Source: JAGIBJ01 sp032119795 (lineage in GTDB: Bacteria; Actinomycetota; Thermoleophilia; Solirubrobacterales; Solirubrobacteraceae). From it: a stretch of 64,000 nt of DNA. Where the stretch lies: contig JAUMFO010000008.1 of assembly GCA_032119795.1 (NCBI GenBank), forward strand, positions 1 to 64,000. Direction: 5' to 3'. The notes below the pieces were generated by a model. The model was not told the DNA's origin, ran no database searches, and worked only from the letters and a program-made list of their open reading frames with translations. This document shows positions 16,593 to 26,595 of the stretch, piece by piece; the first letter of the stretch is position 1, and every line of letters starts with the position of its first letter. A program made the position numbers and the translations under genes.

Positions 16593-17312
16593 ATGGAGAT
16601 CGGGGTACTTGGAGGGGCTGGCGTGGCCGGATCGGCAGCGGCCCGAGAGCTGCGCGCACGCGGACATGCGGTGCGGGTGCTCTCGCGCCGCAGCGGGTTT
16701 GACGTGACGGAGCCCGCGGCGTCGGCGCTGGAGGGCCTCGACGCGCTCGTCGACTGCCTCAACCCGTCGAAGACCACCACGAAGGCGGCGCGCGCCGTGC
16801 TCGTCGACGGGCTCCGGGCGACGCTCCAGCTCGCGGCCGACCAGGGCGTCGGCCATGTCGTGTCGCTCTCGATCGTCGGGATCGACGAGCTGCCGATCGG
16901 CTACTACCGGGTGAAGCTCGAGCAGGAATCCGTCGTTCACGCGGCACCGATCCCGGGGACGGTCGTCCGCGCAACGCAGTTCCCGCAGCTCTTCGATCAG
17001 GCCTGGAACGCAACCAAGCGCTTGGGCTTGATCCCCGCGCCGCGCGGGCCGGTCGCCCCGATCGACCCGCGTGACGTGGCCCGGGTGCTCGCCGATGTCG
17101 TGGAGGAGGGCCCGGGCGGCGAGCCAGTGCGGCAGATCCGCGGGCGCGAGATCGTCGATCTGCGCCAGCTGGCGCAGGACTGGAAGAGCACGCAGGGCTC
17201 GAAGCGGCCGGTGCTGAGGTTCCCGGCGCTCGGCGGCGCCCTCAAGGCGATCGCGCGCGGCGATCTCGTCGACGAGTCGATCCCTACGCCACCGACGGGA
17301 GCGATCCGGTGA
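16593..17312 (+). CDS. Atypical SDR / NmrA-like NAD(P)-binding protein
   Basis: A 239-residue Rossmann-fold protein beginning MEIGVLGGAGVAGSAAAREL, the dinucleotide-binding glycine loop of atypical SDR/NmrA-type proteins. VSLSIVGIDELPIGYYRVKL gives the catalytic-site-like Tyr and Lys, and RATQFPQLFDQ is common in this family. The substrate is unknown. A TTG at 16581 could be a start, but the ATG at 16593 is closer to family N-termini. It overlaps the following membrane-protein gene by 4 bp. Confidence 0.85.
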   Translation: MEIGVLGGAGVAGSAAARELRARGHAVRVLSRRSGFDVTEPAASALEGLDALVDCLNPSKTTTKAARAVLVDGLRATLQLAADQGVGHVVSLSIVGIDELPIGYYRVKLEQESVVHAAPIPGTVVRATQFPQLFDQAWNATKRLGLIPAPRGPVAPIDPRDVARVLADVVEEGPGGEPVRQIRGREIVDLRQLAQDWKSTQGSKRPVLRFPALGGALKAIARGDLVDESIPTPPTGAIR

Positions 17313-17752
17313 CCTCGCTCCCGACCCGCCGTGACCAGAGCCTGCGGGGACTGCTCGCGTTCTTGGCGGTGAGCGCGGCGTTCCCCGGGCTCTGGGCCAC
17401 GCTCGCGCCAGACGCCTTCTACACCTCGTTCCCACTCGGCGGCGGCGGTTGGGTCGCGCCGCTCGGCCCCGCCTCACCGCACTTCCTCGCCGACGTCGGC
17501 GCGTTCTACCTGGCGTTCGCTGGCCTGTTCGCCTGGGCCGCCTGGCGCCCGTCCCGTGACCTGGTTGCGCCGCTCTGCCTGGCGTGGATGCTCTTCAGCA
17601 CCCTGCACTTCGGCTGGCACCTCGCGCACTTGGACGGGCTCAGCGCCGCCGACAGCGTCGCCCAGATGGTGTCGCTCGGGCTGGTGCTGGCGGTGCCGGC
17701 GCTAGCGATCCGCCTGACTGCAGAGGCGCACGTGGCCGTTAGCGCCGCCTGA
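17309..17752 (+). CDS. Small four-helix membrane protein, unknown function
   Basis: A 147-residue integral membrane protein with about four hydrophobic segments (GLLAFLAVSAAFPGLWATLA, FLADVGAFYLAFAGLFAWAA, LCLAWMLFSTLHFGWHLAHL, VAQMVSLGLVLAVPALAI). The third carries several His residues. It starts with a GTG overlapping the SDR stop (GTGA), so it is co-translated with it. I do not recognise a named family with certainty. Confidence 0.75.
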   Translation: MTSLPTRRDQSLRGLLAFLAVSAAFPGLWATLAPDAFYTSFPLGGGGWVAPLGPASPHFLADVGAFYLAFAGLFAWAAWRPSRDLVAPLCLAWMLFSTLHFGWHLAHLDGLSAADSVAQMVSLGLVLAVPALAIRLTAEAHVAVSAA

Positions 17753-17864
17753 CCTGCGCGAGGACGCCTCATCGTCGATCTGGTCGTCGGTAGCCAGCAG
17801 AAACGCCTTGCTGAGGATCAGCGTGAGAAGCGGGTCGGGGCTTCATCCCTGCTGGCGCACTCGC

Positions 17865-18638
17865 CTACCGCTGCATCGACGACGCGAGAATCTTCGCGTA
17901 GCTGGCCTCGCTGAGCACCGTGGGCTCGTACGTGACGCCAACGCTACGCAGGGCACTCGTATACGCACGCAGGTGCTGATTCGAGGCGCGTTCCAGATTC
18001 GCGTAGACCTGCTTGACCTGGGAATCGGTGGCGCCGGCCGCGGCCTGACGAAGGTCGGCGATGTCGGTCTCCTCGATCAGCGCGCCGACCTGCAGCGCGG
18101 CGGTCATCGACGCGGATCCCTGCTTGACGAGCCCGTCATAGAGCCGCTGCAGATCCGCATTCTCGAACTCGCCGACGGCGTTGCCCGCGGTCGGGTCTGC
18201 GATACCGGCGCGGTCGAGCTGAGCCTGGACCGCGGACTCGTGCTTGCGCTCGCTTTGGAGGATGCGCGAGAACGGGGCGTCCGGGTAGGACTTCGCCAGC
18301 GTCGCGTAGACGTCGCCGGCGAGCTTCTCTTCCTCGCGCATGTATTCGAGCTCGGCCTGCTGCTCTTCGGTCACGGTCAACGGCGCTGCGGTCGACGTAC
18401 CCGCGCCCTCCTCGCCCTGACCGTTCCCGTGACCCATGCCTTGGCCCTGGCCGTGTCCTTTGCCGTGACCCTGACCTTGGCCTTGGCCTTGGCCGCGACT
18501 GTGTCCCTGCCCTTGGGTAGCGGCCGGGGTCGACGTGCCGCCGCTCGTGGCGGCATTGACGACGGCTCCGCCGCCGAGAGCGAGCAGTCCAGCGGCCGCC
18601 AGGGCAACGATGGTGGTCTTGGTGGTCTTGGTGGTCAT
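17865..18638 (-). CDS. Secreted DUF2202 ferritin-like protein with a Gln/Gly/His-rich repeat
   Basis: A 257-residue secreted protein: a signal peptide ending near residue 30, a Gln/Gly/His-rich low-complexity region (about residues 41-75), then a DUF2202 helical domain with its hallmark EYMREEEKLAGDVYATLA and SERKHESAVQAQL. The acidic and His residues in these helices match the ferritin-like carboxylate pattern, so metal binding is plausible. A GGAGGG site lies just upstream of the ATG. It follows the two-component genes on the same strand, with a gap of 107 bp. Confidence 0.88.
   Translation of the reverse strand: MTTKTTKTTIVALAAAGLLALGGGAVVNAATSGGTSTPAATQGQGHSRGQGQGQGQGHGKGHGQGQGMGHGNGQGEEGAGTSTAAPLTVTEEQQAELEYMREEEKLAGDVYATLAKSYPDAPFSRILQSERKHESAVQAQLDRAGIADPTAGNAVGEFENADLQRLYDGLVKQGSASMTAALQVGALIEETDIADLRQAAAGATDSQVKQVYANLERASNQHLRAYTSALRSVGVTYEPTVLSEASYAKILASSMQR
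18412..18519 (-). repeat. Gln/Gly/His low-complexity repeat inside the DUF2202 gene
   Basis: Degenerate GQ/GH dipeptide-coding repeats (GQGQGQGQGHGKGHG and similar). The histidines suggest metal binding or a flexible surface linker. Confidence 0.7.
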
Positions 18639-18745
18639 CGTGTCCCTCCAGCGGGGATCGTGGGGTGGTGACGACCACTCAACCGGTCGGCGATGCAGCG
18701 ACCGTGTCGACCTGATGGAGAAATTGTGGAGATTCGCGAGCGCGC

Positions 18746-20122
18746 TCAGCGCAGCGGCAGCCGCACGGTGAACCGAGCACCGCCGCGGGGAGCATTGTCC
18801 ACCGCCACGGTGCCGCCGTGCGCCTCCACGAGGCGCTGCACCACCGCGAGGCCAACCCCCGTTCCACCGACGTGCTCTGCCCCATCGCCACGCCAGAACC
18901 GATCGAACACCCGCGGGAGCTCGGCTGCCGGGATCCCTGGCCCGGTGTCGGTGACGACGAGCCGTGCGGAGTCGCCATCGCGGCTGACGATGGCTTCGAC
19001 GACGCCGCCCGGCGGCGTGAACTTGACGGCGTTGGTCAGCAGGTTCGCGACCACCTGATCGAGTCGGCCCGCGTCGGCCGTCAGCTCGAGCGGATCGCCG
19101 GTCACCACCAGATCGATCTCGGAGGCGGCCGCTCCGGGCTGCAAACCTGCGGCCGCGCGCGCCACCACGGCAGTGAGGTCGACCGACGCGAGTTCCAGTA
19201 CCACGAACGACGGATCGCTCTCCGACAGCGCTCGGAGGTCGTCGGTCAGCCGTTCAAGGCGCAGCACCTCGTCCTGGAGCGAAACGAAGAGCCCTGAGTT
19301 TGGAGCCACGTGCCCATCGATCAGCTCCTCAAGGTTGCCGCGCAGAATCGCCAGCGGCGTCCGGACCTCATGAGCCAGATCCGACACCATTGCGGCCCGC
19401 GCCTCGCGTTGCTGTTCCAGCGTGTCGGCCATGTGATCGAAGGCGGCGGCCACCTCCCCAAGCTCCCCCGGCGCCCCAGCCATGGCCACCCGCGCGGTCG
19501 GGTCCCCGGCTTCAAGCCGCCGAGCCGCACCGGCCAGCCGCACCAACGGTGGTCGTAGTCGTCGGGTGATGAGCCCGGCGACGGCGAGTCCGAGCAGCGC
19601 AGTCACCAACGCCGCGAGGATCGCGTTGCGCACCAGCGCATCGCGCAGTCGCTGCTCTCCGCGCGTCAGCACCGTCCCGGCAAACCGCAGCTCGCCGCTT
19701 CCGACGCGTTCGGCGCCCACCACGACGTCCACGCGCTCGGCCGCAGCATCGGGCAACGGCAGCTGACCGGCGGCCGACGTGCCGCTTGAGACCTTGCCAC
19801 TGGGGCGCACGACGCCCACGGGAGTTCCTCGCTGGTTGCGGACGATCAAGGCGGCCCGCGCACCGTTGGCAATGGCCGCGGCGGCGGTCAGGTTGGCCAC
19901 TTCCCACCGGCCACCGGCTTCGGAGTACGCCGACGCTAGCTCGGCCCCAACCCGCTCCGTGGTTCCCTGCCTGGCATCGCGTGCCACTGCGGACGTGGCG
20001 CTGCGGGACGTGAGCGCAACGACGGCGACCACGAACGAGGCCGACCCGAGGCCGACGACCACGAACGCCAGCGCGAGCTGGGTCGACAAGGAACGTCGCG
20101 CGGGCGTGCCTGCCTCAGGCAT
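18746..20122 (-). CDS. Membrane sensor histidine kinase (BaeS-like)
   Basis: A 458-residue kinase. Helix 1 (about residues 15-36) and helix 2 (about 165-185) enclose an extracytoplasmic sensor domain. A HAMP segment follows, then the phospho-acceptor box DLAHEVRTPLAILRGNLEEL, the N box VVANLLTNAVKFTP and the ATP-lid motifs DTGPGIP and GGTGVGLAVVQRLVEAHGG. It is encoded just after, and overlaps by 8 bp, its cognate regulator. The signal is unknown. Confidence 0.93.
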   Translation of the reverse strand: MPEAGTPARRSLSTQLALAFVVVGLGSASFVVAVVALTSRSATSAVARDARQGTTERVGAELASAYSEAGGRWEVANLTAAAAIANGARAALIVRNQRGTPVGVVRPSGKVSSGTSAAGQLPLPDAAAERVDVVVGAERVGSGELRFAGTVLTRGEQRLRDALVRNAILAALVTALLGLAVAGLITRRLRPPLVRLAGAARRLEAGDPTARVAMAGAPGELGEVAAAFDHMADTLEQQREARAAMVSDLAHEVRTPLAILRGNLEELIDGHVAPNSGLFVSLQDEVLRLERLTDDLRALSESDPSFVVLELASVDLTAVVARAAAGLQPGAAASEIDLVVTGDPLELTADAGRLDQVVANLLTNAVKFTPPGGVVEAIVSRDGDSARLVVTDTGPGIPAAELPRVFDRFWRGDGAEHVGGTGVGLAVVQRLVEAHGGTVAVDNAPRGGARFTVRLPLR

Positions 20123-20816
20123 CGATGGTCAATCCGAGCCGGTACCCCACGCCCGAGACCGTCTCCAAGATCGCGGGCTGGTGCGGGTCACGTTCGAGCT
20201 TGCGTCGCAGGTTCTTGACATGCGAGTCGACGACCCGTTCGTAGCCCTCGAACTCGTAGCCGCGAACACGATTGATCAGCTCATAACGCGAGAACGCCCG
20301 ACCGGGTGTCCCGGCAAGTGCGGCAAGCAGGCCCCACTCCGTTGGGGTGAGGTCGACCGCGGCGCCGCGAACGAGGACCTCATGCCGGACCTCGTCGATC
20401 ACGAGTTCGCCAGCCCCAAGCGACCGGCGCGGCGGTTCCGGCGCGGCCCCGCCCGCGCCGCGCCGAAGGATCGCCTGGACGCGAAGGACCACCTCACGTG
20501 GACTAAACGGCTTGGTGACGTAGTCGTCGACCCCGAGCTCCAACCCACGGATCCGATCCTCGTCGGACGACCTGGCGGTTAGCACGAGAATCGGCACGTT
20601 GCCACGGTCGCGCAGCTCGCGAGCGACCTCCTCACCAGAGATGTCCGGCAAGCCGAGGTCGAGGACCACCAGGTCCGGCGCCGACCCGGCCGCCGCCTCC
20701 AGTGCTGCAGCGCCGGTCCCAGCCGTGAGGACCGCGAAGCCGGCACGTTCGAATGTGCGCCGCAGCAGGTCGCGGATCTTCTGTTCGTCTTCAACGACGA
20801 GGACAACGCCGGGCAC
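20115..20816 (-). CDS. OmpR-family response regulator (BaeR-like)
   Basis: A 233-residue regulator with a fully canonical receiver (VVEDE acidic pair, phospho-Asp in LVVLDLGLP, Thr in VLTARS, Lys in YVTKPFS) and a winged-helix domain (DLTPTEWGLLAALAGTPG, VDSHVKNLRRKLE, VSGVGYRL). It starts with a GTG at 20816 and overlaps its kinase gene, a standard pair. Targets cannot be read here; the DUF2202 gene downstream is one candidate. Confidence 0.94.
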   Translation of the reverse strand: MPGVVLVVEDEQKIRDLLRRTFERAGFAVLTAGTGAAALEAAAGSAPDLVVLDLGLPDISGEEVARELRDRGNVPILVLTARSSDEDRIRGLELGVDDYVTKPFSPREVVLRVQAILRRGAGGAAPEPPRRSLGAGELVIDEVRHEVLVRGAAVDLTPTEWGLLAALAGTPGRAFSRYELINRVRGYEFEGYERVVDSHVKNLRRKLERDPHQPAILETVSGVGYRLGLTIDA

Positions 20817-20911
20817 AACTCACCACCACTGGCGGGCACCGGCGGCGCCCTGCGCGGGAAACGACATCACGGCGCAACGTACACGCCGCAGGCCGCGCCA
20901 CCGCTTCTTTC

Positions 20912-22837
<1,926 letters not shown>

Positions 22838-22843
22838 ACGTGG

Positions 22844-22849
22844 ATGGTA
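22844..22849 (-). promoter_or_regulatory. Leaderless -10 element of the ABC-F gene
   Basis: TACCAT on the minus strand ends 6 nt before the GTG at 22837. No ribosome site is visible. Confidence 0.45.
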
Positions 22850-23175
22850 GGCCGCGCGGGGCTTTCGGGCCGTGCGACTGGCCACGCGGCCGGTTGGTCG
22901 ACGGACCGGGGTGCGGTGCTCTCCCTCTGGTCGCGCAACCGTTTATCGAAGAGGCTTCGGGGTTTTCGGGCCGCGACTTCCGGCGGGAGAGCACCCCACC
23001 CCGGCCCTGGCCATCGGCGGCGTTTCCGCCCCACGGACCGCTACCTGGGTGCGTTCGACCTGGGGCGCGCGATCTCGGTGGGTGGGCGCCGTTGGCGGTG
23101 TGCTCGTCACACGGGCCGCTGCGTTGGCGCGTTCTCCCTTGACTTCAAGTGTGGTTGAACTTCTAGCCTCGCGGC
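22850..23175. other. Intergenic region with a long imperfect inverted repeat
   Basis: This stretch between divergent ABC-F and DUF5519 genes has no convincing gene. It contains an 18-bp inverted repeat (arms 22908-22925 and 22985-23002, 17 of 18 bases matching) around a 59-bp centre. A GGGGCTTTCGGGCCG-like sequence also occurs twice (near 22858 and 22959). The DUF5519 promoter occupies its right end. Confidence 0.6.
23139..23169 (+). promoter_or_regulatory. Promoter of the DUF5519 gene, probably leaderless
   Basis: TTGACT (23139-23144) and TAGCCT (23164-23169) are separated by 19 bp; TAGCCT lies 6 nt before the ATG at 23176. A shifted -10 (TCTAGC, 17-bp spacing) is possible. TTCAA/TTGAA half-sites lie within the spacer. 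Confidence 0.5.
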
Positions 23176-23574
23176 ATGAGTTCGACTACGCCGTCCAAGC
23201 CAACCCCTGACGCAGCCGATCGAGGGGCGCGGGGCGCCATCGATGCGCGCGCTCGCGGCGCGGCTCAGGGTGCCAATGCCCGAATCACGGCCGAGGTGCT
23301 GACTTGGCCCGGCGTCGACGCGGCGACGGGCCGGCGGGGCGAGTGGGCGTTCACGGTCGGCCGCCGGGAGATCGGGCATCTCCATGGCGACGCGGTCGCG
23401 CACTTCGGCTTCCCCAAGTCCGTTTGGCGCGAGCTCTACACCGCCGGCCGCATCGACTTCCACTCCGTCTTTCCGGGCAAGGAAGGCCCGGCTGCTCGCC
23501 GCATCGCCAGTGAGGACGACGTGCGCGACGTGATCGCGCTGCTGCGGCTCAACTACGACCGGGTCGCCGAATAG
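23176..23574 (+). CDS. DUF5519 / luciferase-domain protein
   Basis: A 132-residue soluble protein of the small family often named luciferase domain or DUF5519. Recognisable parts are GEWAFTVGRREIGHLHGDAVAHFGF in the middle and EDDVRDVIALLRLNYDR at the C-terminus. No enzymatic role is established for stand-alone members. The ATG lies at the presumed transcription start. Confidence 0.8.
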   Translation: MSSTTPSKPTPDAADRGARGAIDARARGAAQGANARITAEVLTWPGVDAATGRRGEWAFTVGRREIGHLHGDAVAHFGFPKSVWRELYTAGRIDFHSVFPGKEGPAARRIASEDDVRDVIALLRLNYDRVAE

Positions 23575-23635
23575 GTAGCCGCCCCTCCCCTGGCCCGGCG
23601 TGACGAACCCACCAGGCAAAACATGGGGGCCCCGA

Positions 23636-23641
23636 TACGCT
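23636..23641 (+). promoter_or_regulatory. Leaderless -10 element of the methyltransferase gene
   Basis: TACGCT ends 6 nt before the ATG at 23648, which supports that start over the longer open frame beginning at 23600. Confidence 0.4.
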
Positions 23642-23647
23642 CCGTCC

Positions 23648-24451
23648 ATGGGAGCGACTCGCCCCGCGGGGGACTTCGACTACGACACGCCGGCCAACGC
23701 TCGGTACGCCCAACAGCGCCAGACCGAGCCGCGAATCGCCGCCCAGGTCCATACCGCGCTAGGCAGCGCCCGGACCGTGGTGAACGTCGGCGCGGGCGCA
23801 GGGTCGTACGAGCCGGAGGGCCTCGAGGTCACCGCCGTGGAGCCGTCGGCGTCGATGCGCGCCCAGCGGGCCTCCGGGGCCGCGCCCGCGGTCGCAGCCT
23901 CAGCTGAGGCGCTCCCCTTCGAGGACGACGCGTTCGATGCCGCCATGGCCATGGTGACCGTGCATCAGTGGCCCGACGTGGCTCGTGGAGTCGCCGAGCT
24001 GCGAAGGGTCGCGAGTGGGCCCGTCGTGATCCTCACGTTCGACCCTTCAACGATGTCGCGCTTCTGGCTCGCCGAGTACGCGCCCGAGCTGCTCGCCCGC
24101 GAGGCCCCACGCTTCCCGACGATCGAAGCGCTCTGCCAGTCGCTCGGTCCGGGCGCGTACGCCCGGCCGGTGCCCGTGCCGATCGACTGCGTCGACGGCT
24201 TCATGGAGGCGTACTACGCGCGTCCGGAGGCGTTCCTCGACGACCACGTCCGCGACGCCCAGTCCTCGTGGGGGTTCATCGACGGGCCGACGACCGCCGT
24301 GATCTTGGCCCGCCTGCGCGCCGACCTGGAGTCCGGCCGGTGGGACGAGCGCCACGGAGTTCTGCGGACGCAGCCCGAGTTCGACGGCTCGCTGACGCTC
24401 GTCGTCGACCCCGGCGCGCCCCTTCGCGGTGGCCGCGCTGCGGCTACTTGA
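23648..24451 (+). CDS. Class I SAM-dependent methyltransferase
   Basis: A 267-residue cytosolic methyltransferase (Methyltransf_11 type). The SAM-binding motif I is TVVNVGAGAGSYE, the acidic motif II is VTAVEPSASM, and the following AEALPFEDDAFDAAMAMVTV is typical of this group. The substrate is not predictable. Its 3' end overlaps the convergent esterase gene by 8 bp. Confidence 0.88.
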   Translation: MGATRPAGDFDYDTPANARYAQQRQTEPRIAAQVHTALGSARTVVNVGAGAGSYEPEGLEVTAVEPSASMRAQRASGAAPAVAASAEALPFEDDAFDAAMAMVTVHQWPDVARGVAELRRVASGPVVILTFDPSTMSRFWLAEYAPELLAREAPRFPTIEALCQSLGPGAYARPVPVPIDCVDGFMEAYYARPEAFLDDHVRDAQSSWGFIDGPTTAVILARLRADLESGRWDERHGVLRTQPEFDGSLTLVVDPGAPLRGGRAAAT

Positions 24452-25409
24452 GCTGCTTGCGGATGTACTTCGCGACGGTCGGGACGACGGCCGGGTGTTT
24501 CTTCGTGAGGTTTTTGGCGCCGCCGAAGATCGTGCCCGAGGCCCAGAAGTGGTCCTGATCGGGGTAGAAGTAGGCGGTGCATCCGCCGCCCTTGAGGATG
24601 GCCGCGGTGCAGGTGTCGCGGGCGAACGTGAGCTGCACGATGCTGTCGGCGTCGCCATGGAAGAGCAGAATCGGCGGGTCATCGTCGTCATAGGCCGGTT
24701 TGCAGCCGGTGTTCGCCGCCGTCTCCTGGCACTCCGCGCCCGCGATTGAGAACGCTGCCCCGACGCGGAAGCGCCGCGCCTTGGGCGTCGCCTGGTCTCC
24801 CCCGCGGATCCCCACACGCAGGGCAGCGATCGCCCCCGCGGAGTAGCCGCCAACGAAGTACGCCGACTGGTCTCGAGCCGACCCGAGCGACTTGGCATTG
24901 CGCCGCAAGTACGTCAGCGCCGTCTCCAGATCCGCCTCGGCCTCGGCCGACGCCGGCACGAGGTCGGCCGTACTCACGATCCCCTGGCCCTTGTTGCGGT
25001 CCTTGGGGACGAGCCGGTACTGGACGGTCGCCGCGAGGAAGCCGGCGTTCGCAAACTGCTCGGCCATGATCCGCATCTGCGACCGATCGCCCTCCACGAA
25101 GCCACCGCCGTGGGCCAAGACGACCGTCGGCGCGTTGGTCTTCGGCGTCTTCTTCGACCGGAACAGATCCAGCGCGAGGCTCTGCTTGCCCGCCGCCGGA
25201 TTCAGCTTCGACGTCGCCGAGCCGTAGACGACACCCGTCTTCACGCACGGCGCCACGCACGGCCGATCGTCGGCGAACACCATGGCCGGATCGTTCGGAT
25301 CGGCGGCATACACGGCCTCCGGATCGCTGCCGCCGACCGTCGCCACCGCGATCGCCGCAGCGACCAACGCTGTTCCCAGGAGTCCCATGGCCGTGACGGC
25401 GCGCTTCAC
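24444..25409 (-). CDS. Secreted alpha/beta-hydrolase (carboxylesterase-like)
   Basis: A 321-residue exported hydrolase with an N-terminal hydrophobic signal. Active-site signatures are HGGGFVEGD (oxyanion hole), GGYSAGAIAAL (nucleophile Ser), HGDADSIV (Asp) and DQDHFWAS (His), the order of the HSL/feruloyl-esterase class. Several Cys residues may form disulfides outside the cell. Its ATG overlaps the upstream crotonase stop (ATGA), so the two are co-translated. Confidence 0.88.
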   Translation of the reverse strand: MKRAVTAMGLLGTALVAAAIAVATVGGSDPEAVYAADPNDPAMVFADDRPCVAPCVKTGVVYGSATSKLNPAAGKQSLALDLFRSKKTPKTNAPTVVLAHGGGFVEGDRSQMRIMAEQFANAGFLAATVQYRLVPKDRNKGQGIVSTADLVPASAEAEADLETALTYLRRNAKSLGSARDQSAYFVGGYSAGAIAALRVGIRGGDQATPKARRFRVGAAFSIAGAECQETAANTGCKPAYDDDDPPILLFHGDADSIVQLTFARDTCTAAILKGGGCTAYFYPDQDHFWASGTIFGGAKNLTKKHPAVVPTVAKYIRKQLK

Positions 25410-26146
25410 CGTGCGGCGCCGCCCGACGGTAGGCCCGAGCCGTGGCGCTGGAAGTGCAGCAGCGCCTCGTTCTCGTCGAGGGTCCGACGCTCGGTCTGCT
25501 CGTACTCGCGGAACATGCCCTTTACCTTTCGCAGGTTCTCGACAGGACGTGACGCCAAGCTCGTCGCGATCTCCAAGGCCCGGTCATGCGCCTGCGCCGC
25601 CGGAACCACCTCAAACGCCAGGTTGTAGCGCAGCGCCAGCTCGGCCGTGACGACCGGACTCTCAAGCACAAGATGGCGCGCGACGGCCAGTCCGACCAGG
25701 GGTGCCAAACGTGCCGGGCCGACGGGCACGCCAAGCAGGCCGCCGACCCAGCGCAGCTTGAGGTTGTCTCCCGCGACCCGGATGTCGCAGGCCGCCGCCA
25801 GCTCAGCACCGGCGCCGACGGTGTTGCCGACCATCGCGCAGACCGTGACCGCGGAGCACCGCTCCAGCGCCGCGTAGAGATCGGCGAACTCGCTCATGCG
25901 GGCGTACCCACCCTCGGCATCCAAGACCTCGTTCACGTCGGCCCCGGCACACAGCGCTGTGGGATCGGTCGACGAGAGCACGACCGCTGCCAGATCGCGA
26001 TCTTCCTCAAGCTCGGCGAGGGCGTCGACGAGCAACCGAAGCGACGCGCGATCGAGCGCACCACGGACCTCCGGACGGTTAATCCGCAGCGTCGCAACGC
26101 CCGGGAGAGGTCGATCCAGCACGACAGGTTCCACAGTCGGTAGCAT
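25406..26146 (-). CDS. Enoyl-CoA hydratase/isomerase-family (crotonase) protein
   Basis: A 246-residue crotonase-fold protein: ALCAGADVNEVLD supplies the CoA-binding oxyanion loop and GNTVGAGAELAAACDIRVAG the second glycine loop. Catalytic glutamates of true hydratases are not obvious at both positions, so the exact reaction (hydratase, isomerase or other acyl-CoA chemistry) is open. The annotated ATG leaves only 11 bp to the divergent small gene; in-frame GTGs at 26134 and downstream are alternatives. Confidence 0.85.
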   Translation of the reverse strand: MLPTVEPVVLDRPLPGVATLRINRPEVRGALDRASLRLLVDALAELEEDRDLAAVVLSSTDPTALCAGADVNEVLDAEGGYARMSEFADLYAALERCSAVTVCAMVGNTVGAGAELAAACDIRVAGDNLKLRWVGGLLGVPVGPARLAPLVGLAVARHLVLESPVVTAELALRYNLAFEVVPAAQAHDRALEIATSLASRPVENLRKVKGMFREYEQTERRTLDENEALLHFQRHGSGLPSGGAAR

Positions 26147-26157
26147 CGCACCCTGAG

Positions 26158-26424
26158 ATGCGCCGAATCACCACTGCCTTCACGACGCTCTGGATCACCC
26201 TCTTCGCCACGACCAGCTCCGCGCTGGCCCAGGAGAGCGGTGCCGGCCAGCTGCACGCCACCGAGAAGCTCATTACGCAGTTCGGGCTCGGCCTCATCAT
26301 CGGGTTCCCGATCTTCGTCTGGGCCATGTCGCGCCTGCAGGCCGCTGGAGACAAGCGCAAGGACCGCAAGAAGGCCGCCTACCGCAAGAGCAAGTCCTCA
26401 GCAGCTTGGAAGGGCGGCTGGTAG
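26158..26424 (+). CDS. Small membrane protein with signal peptide and basic tail
   Basis: An 88-residue protein: a signal-like N-terminus (TTAFTTLWITLFATTSSALA), a short linker, one transmembrane helix (FGLGLIIGFPIFVWAMSRL) and a Lys/Arg-rich cytoplasmic tail ending SSAAWKGGW. I do not recognise the family. The coding potential is supported by the regular signal/helix/basic layout. Confidence 0.65.
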   Translation: MRRITTAFTTLWITLFATTSSALAQESGAGQLHATEKLITQFGLGLIIGFPIFVWAMSRLQAAGDKRKDRKKAAYRKSKSSAAWKGGW

Positions 26425-26539
26425 CCCATCCGCCTGACGGGCTCTCGCTTGAATCTCCCGTCCGCGTGGAACCGGCCCGGCCAGAGGCCTAAACCGGCTC
26501 CACCCGAACGAGATCTTCGGCGCGATACCCGCGTCAGTC

Positions 26540-26579
26540 GAACGGTCTAGCCGTTCAAGGCCCGCCCCGTGCGGGCCTT
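26540..26579. terminator. Tandem hairpins between convergent genes
   Basis: Two adjacent hairpins: GAACGG/CCGTTC (26540-26556) and AAGGCCCGC/GCGGGCCTT with a 5-nt loop (26557-26579). The second is strong and followed by a short CGTCGTTCT tract on the plus strand. They lie 17 bp past the minus-strand BKACE stop and 115 bp past the small membrane gene, so they probably stop transcription from both sides. The 115 bp before them show no gene or RNA I can support. Confidence 0.65.
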
Positions 26580-26595
26580 CGTCGTTCTGGGGCGT

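Noticed and set aside
18412..18519. Short tandem DNA repeat as a phase-variation tract
   Set aside because: The repeats are degenerate and codon-phased, so slippage is not more likely than ordinary low-complexity coding sequence.
23107..23649. Minus-strand frame starting between the ABC-F and methyltransferase genes
   Set aside because: It is antisense to the DUF5519 gene and shows no protein signature.
26425..26539. Possible tRNA/tmRNA-like end (CCGGCTCCACC)
   Set aside because: No acceptor stem, T-arm consensus or second half could be found; only the terminator beside it is supported.
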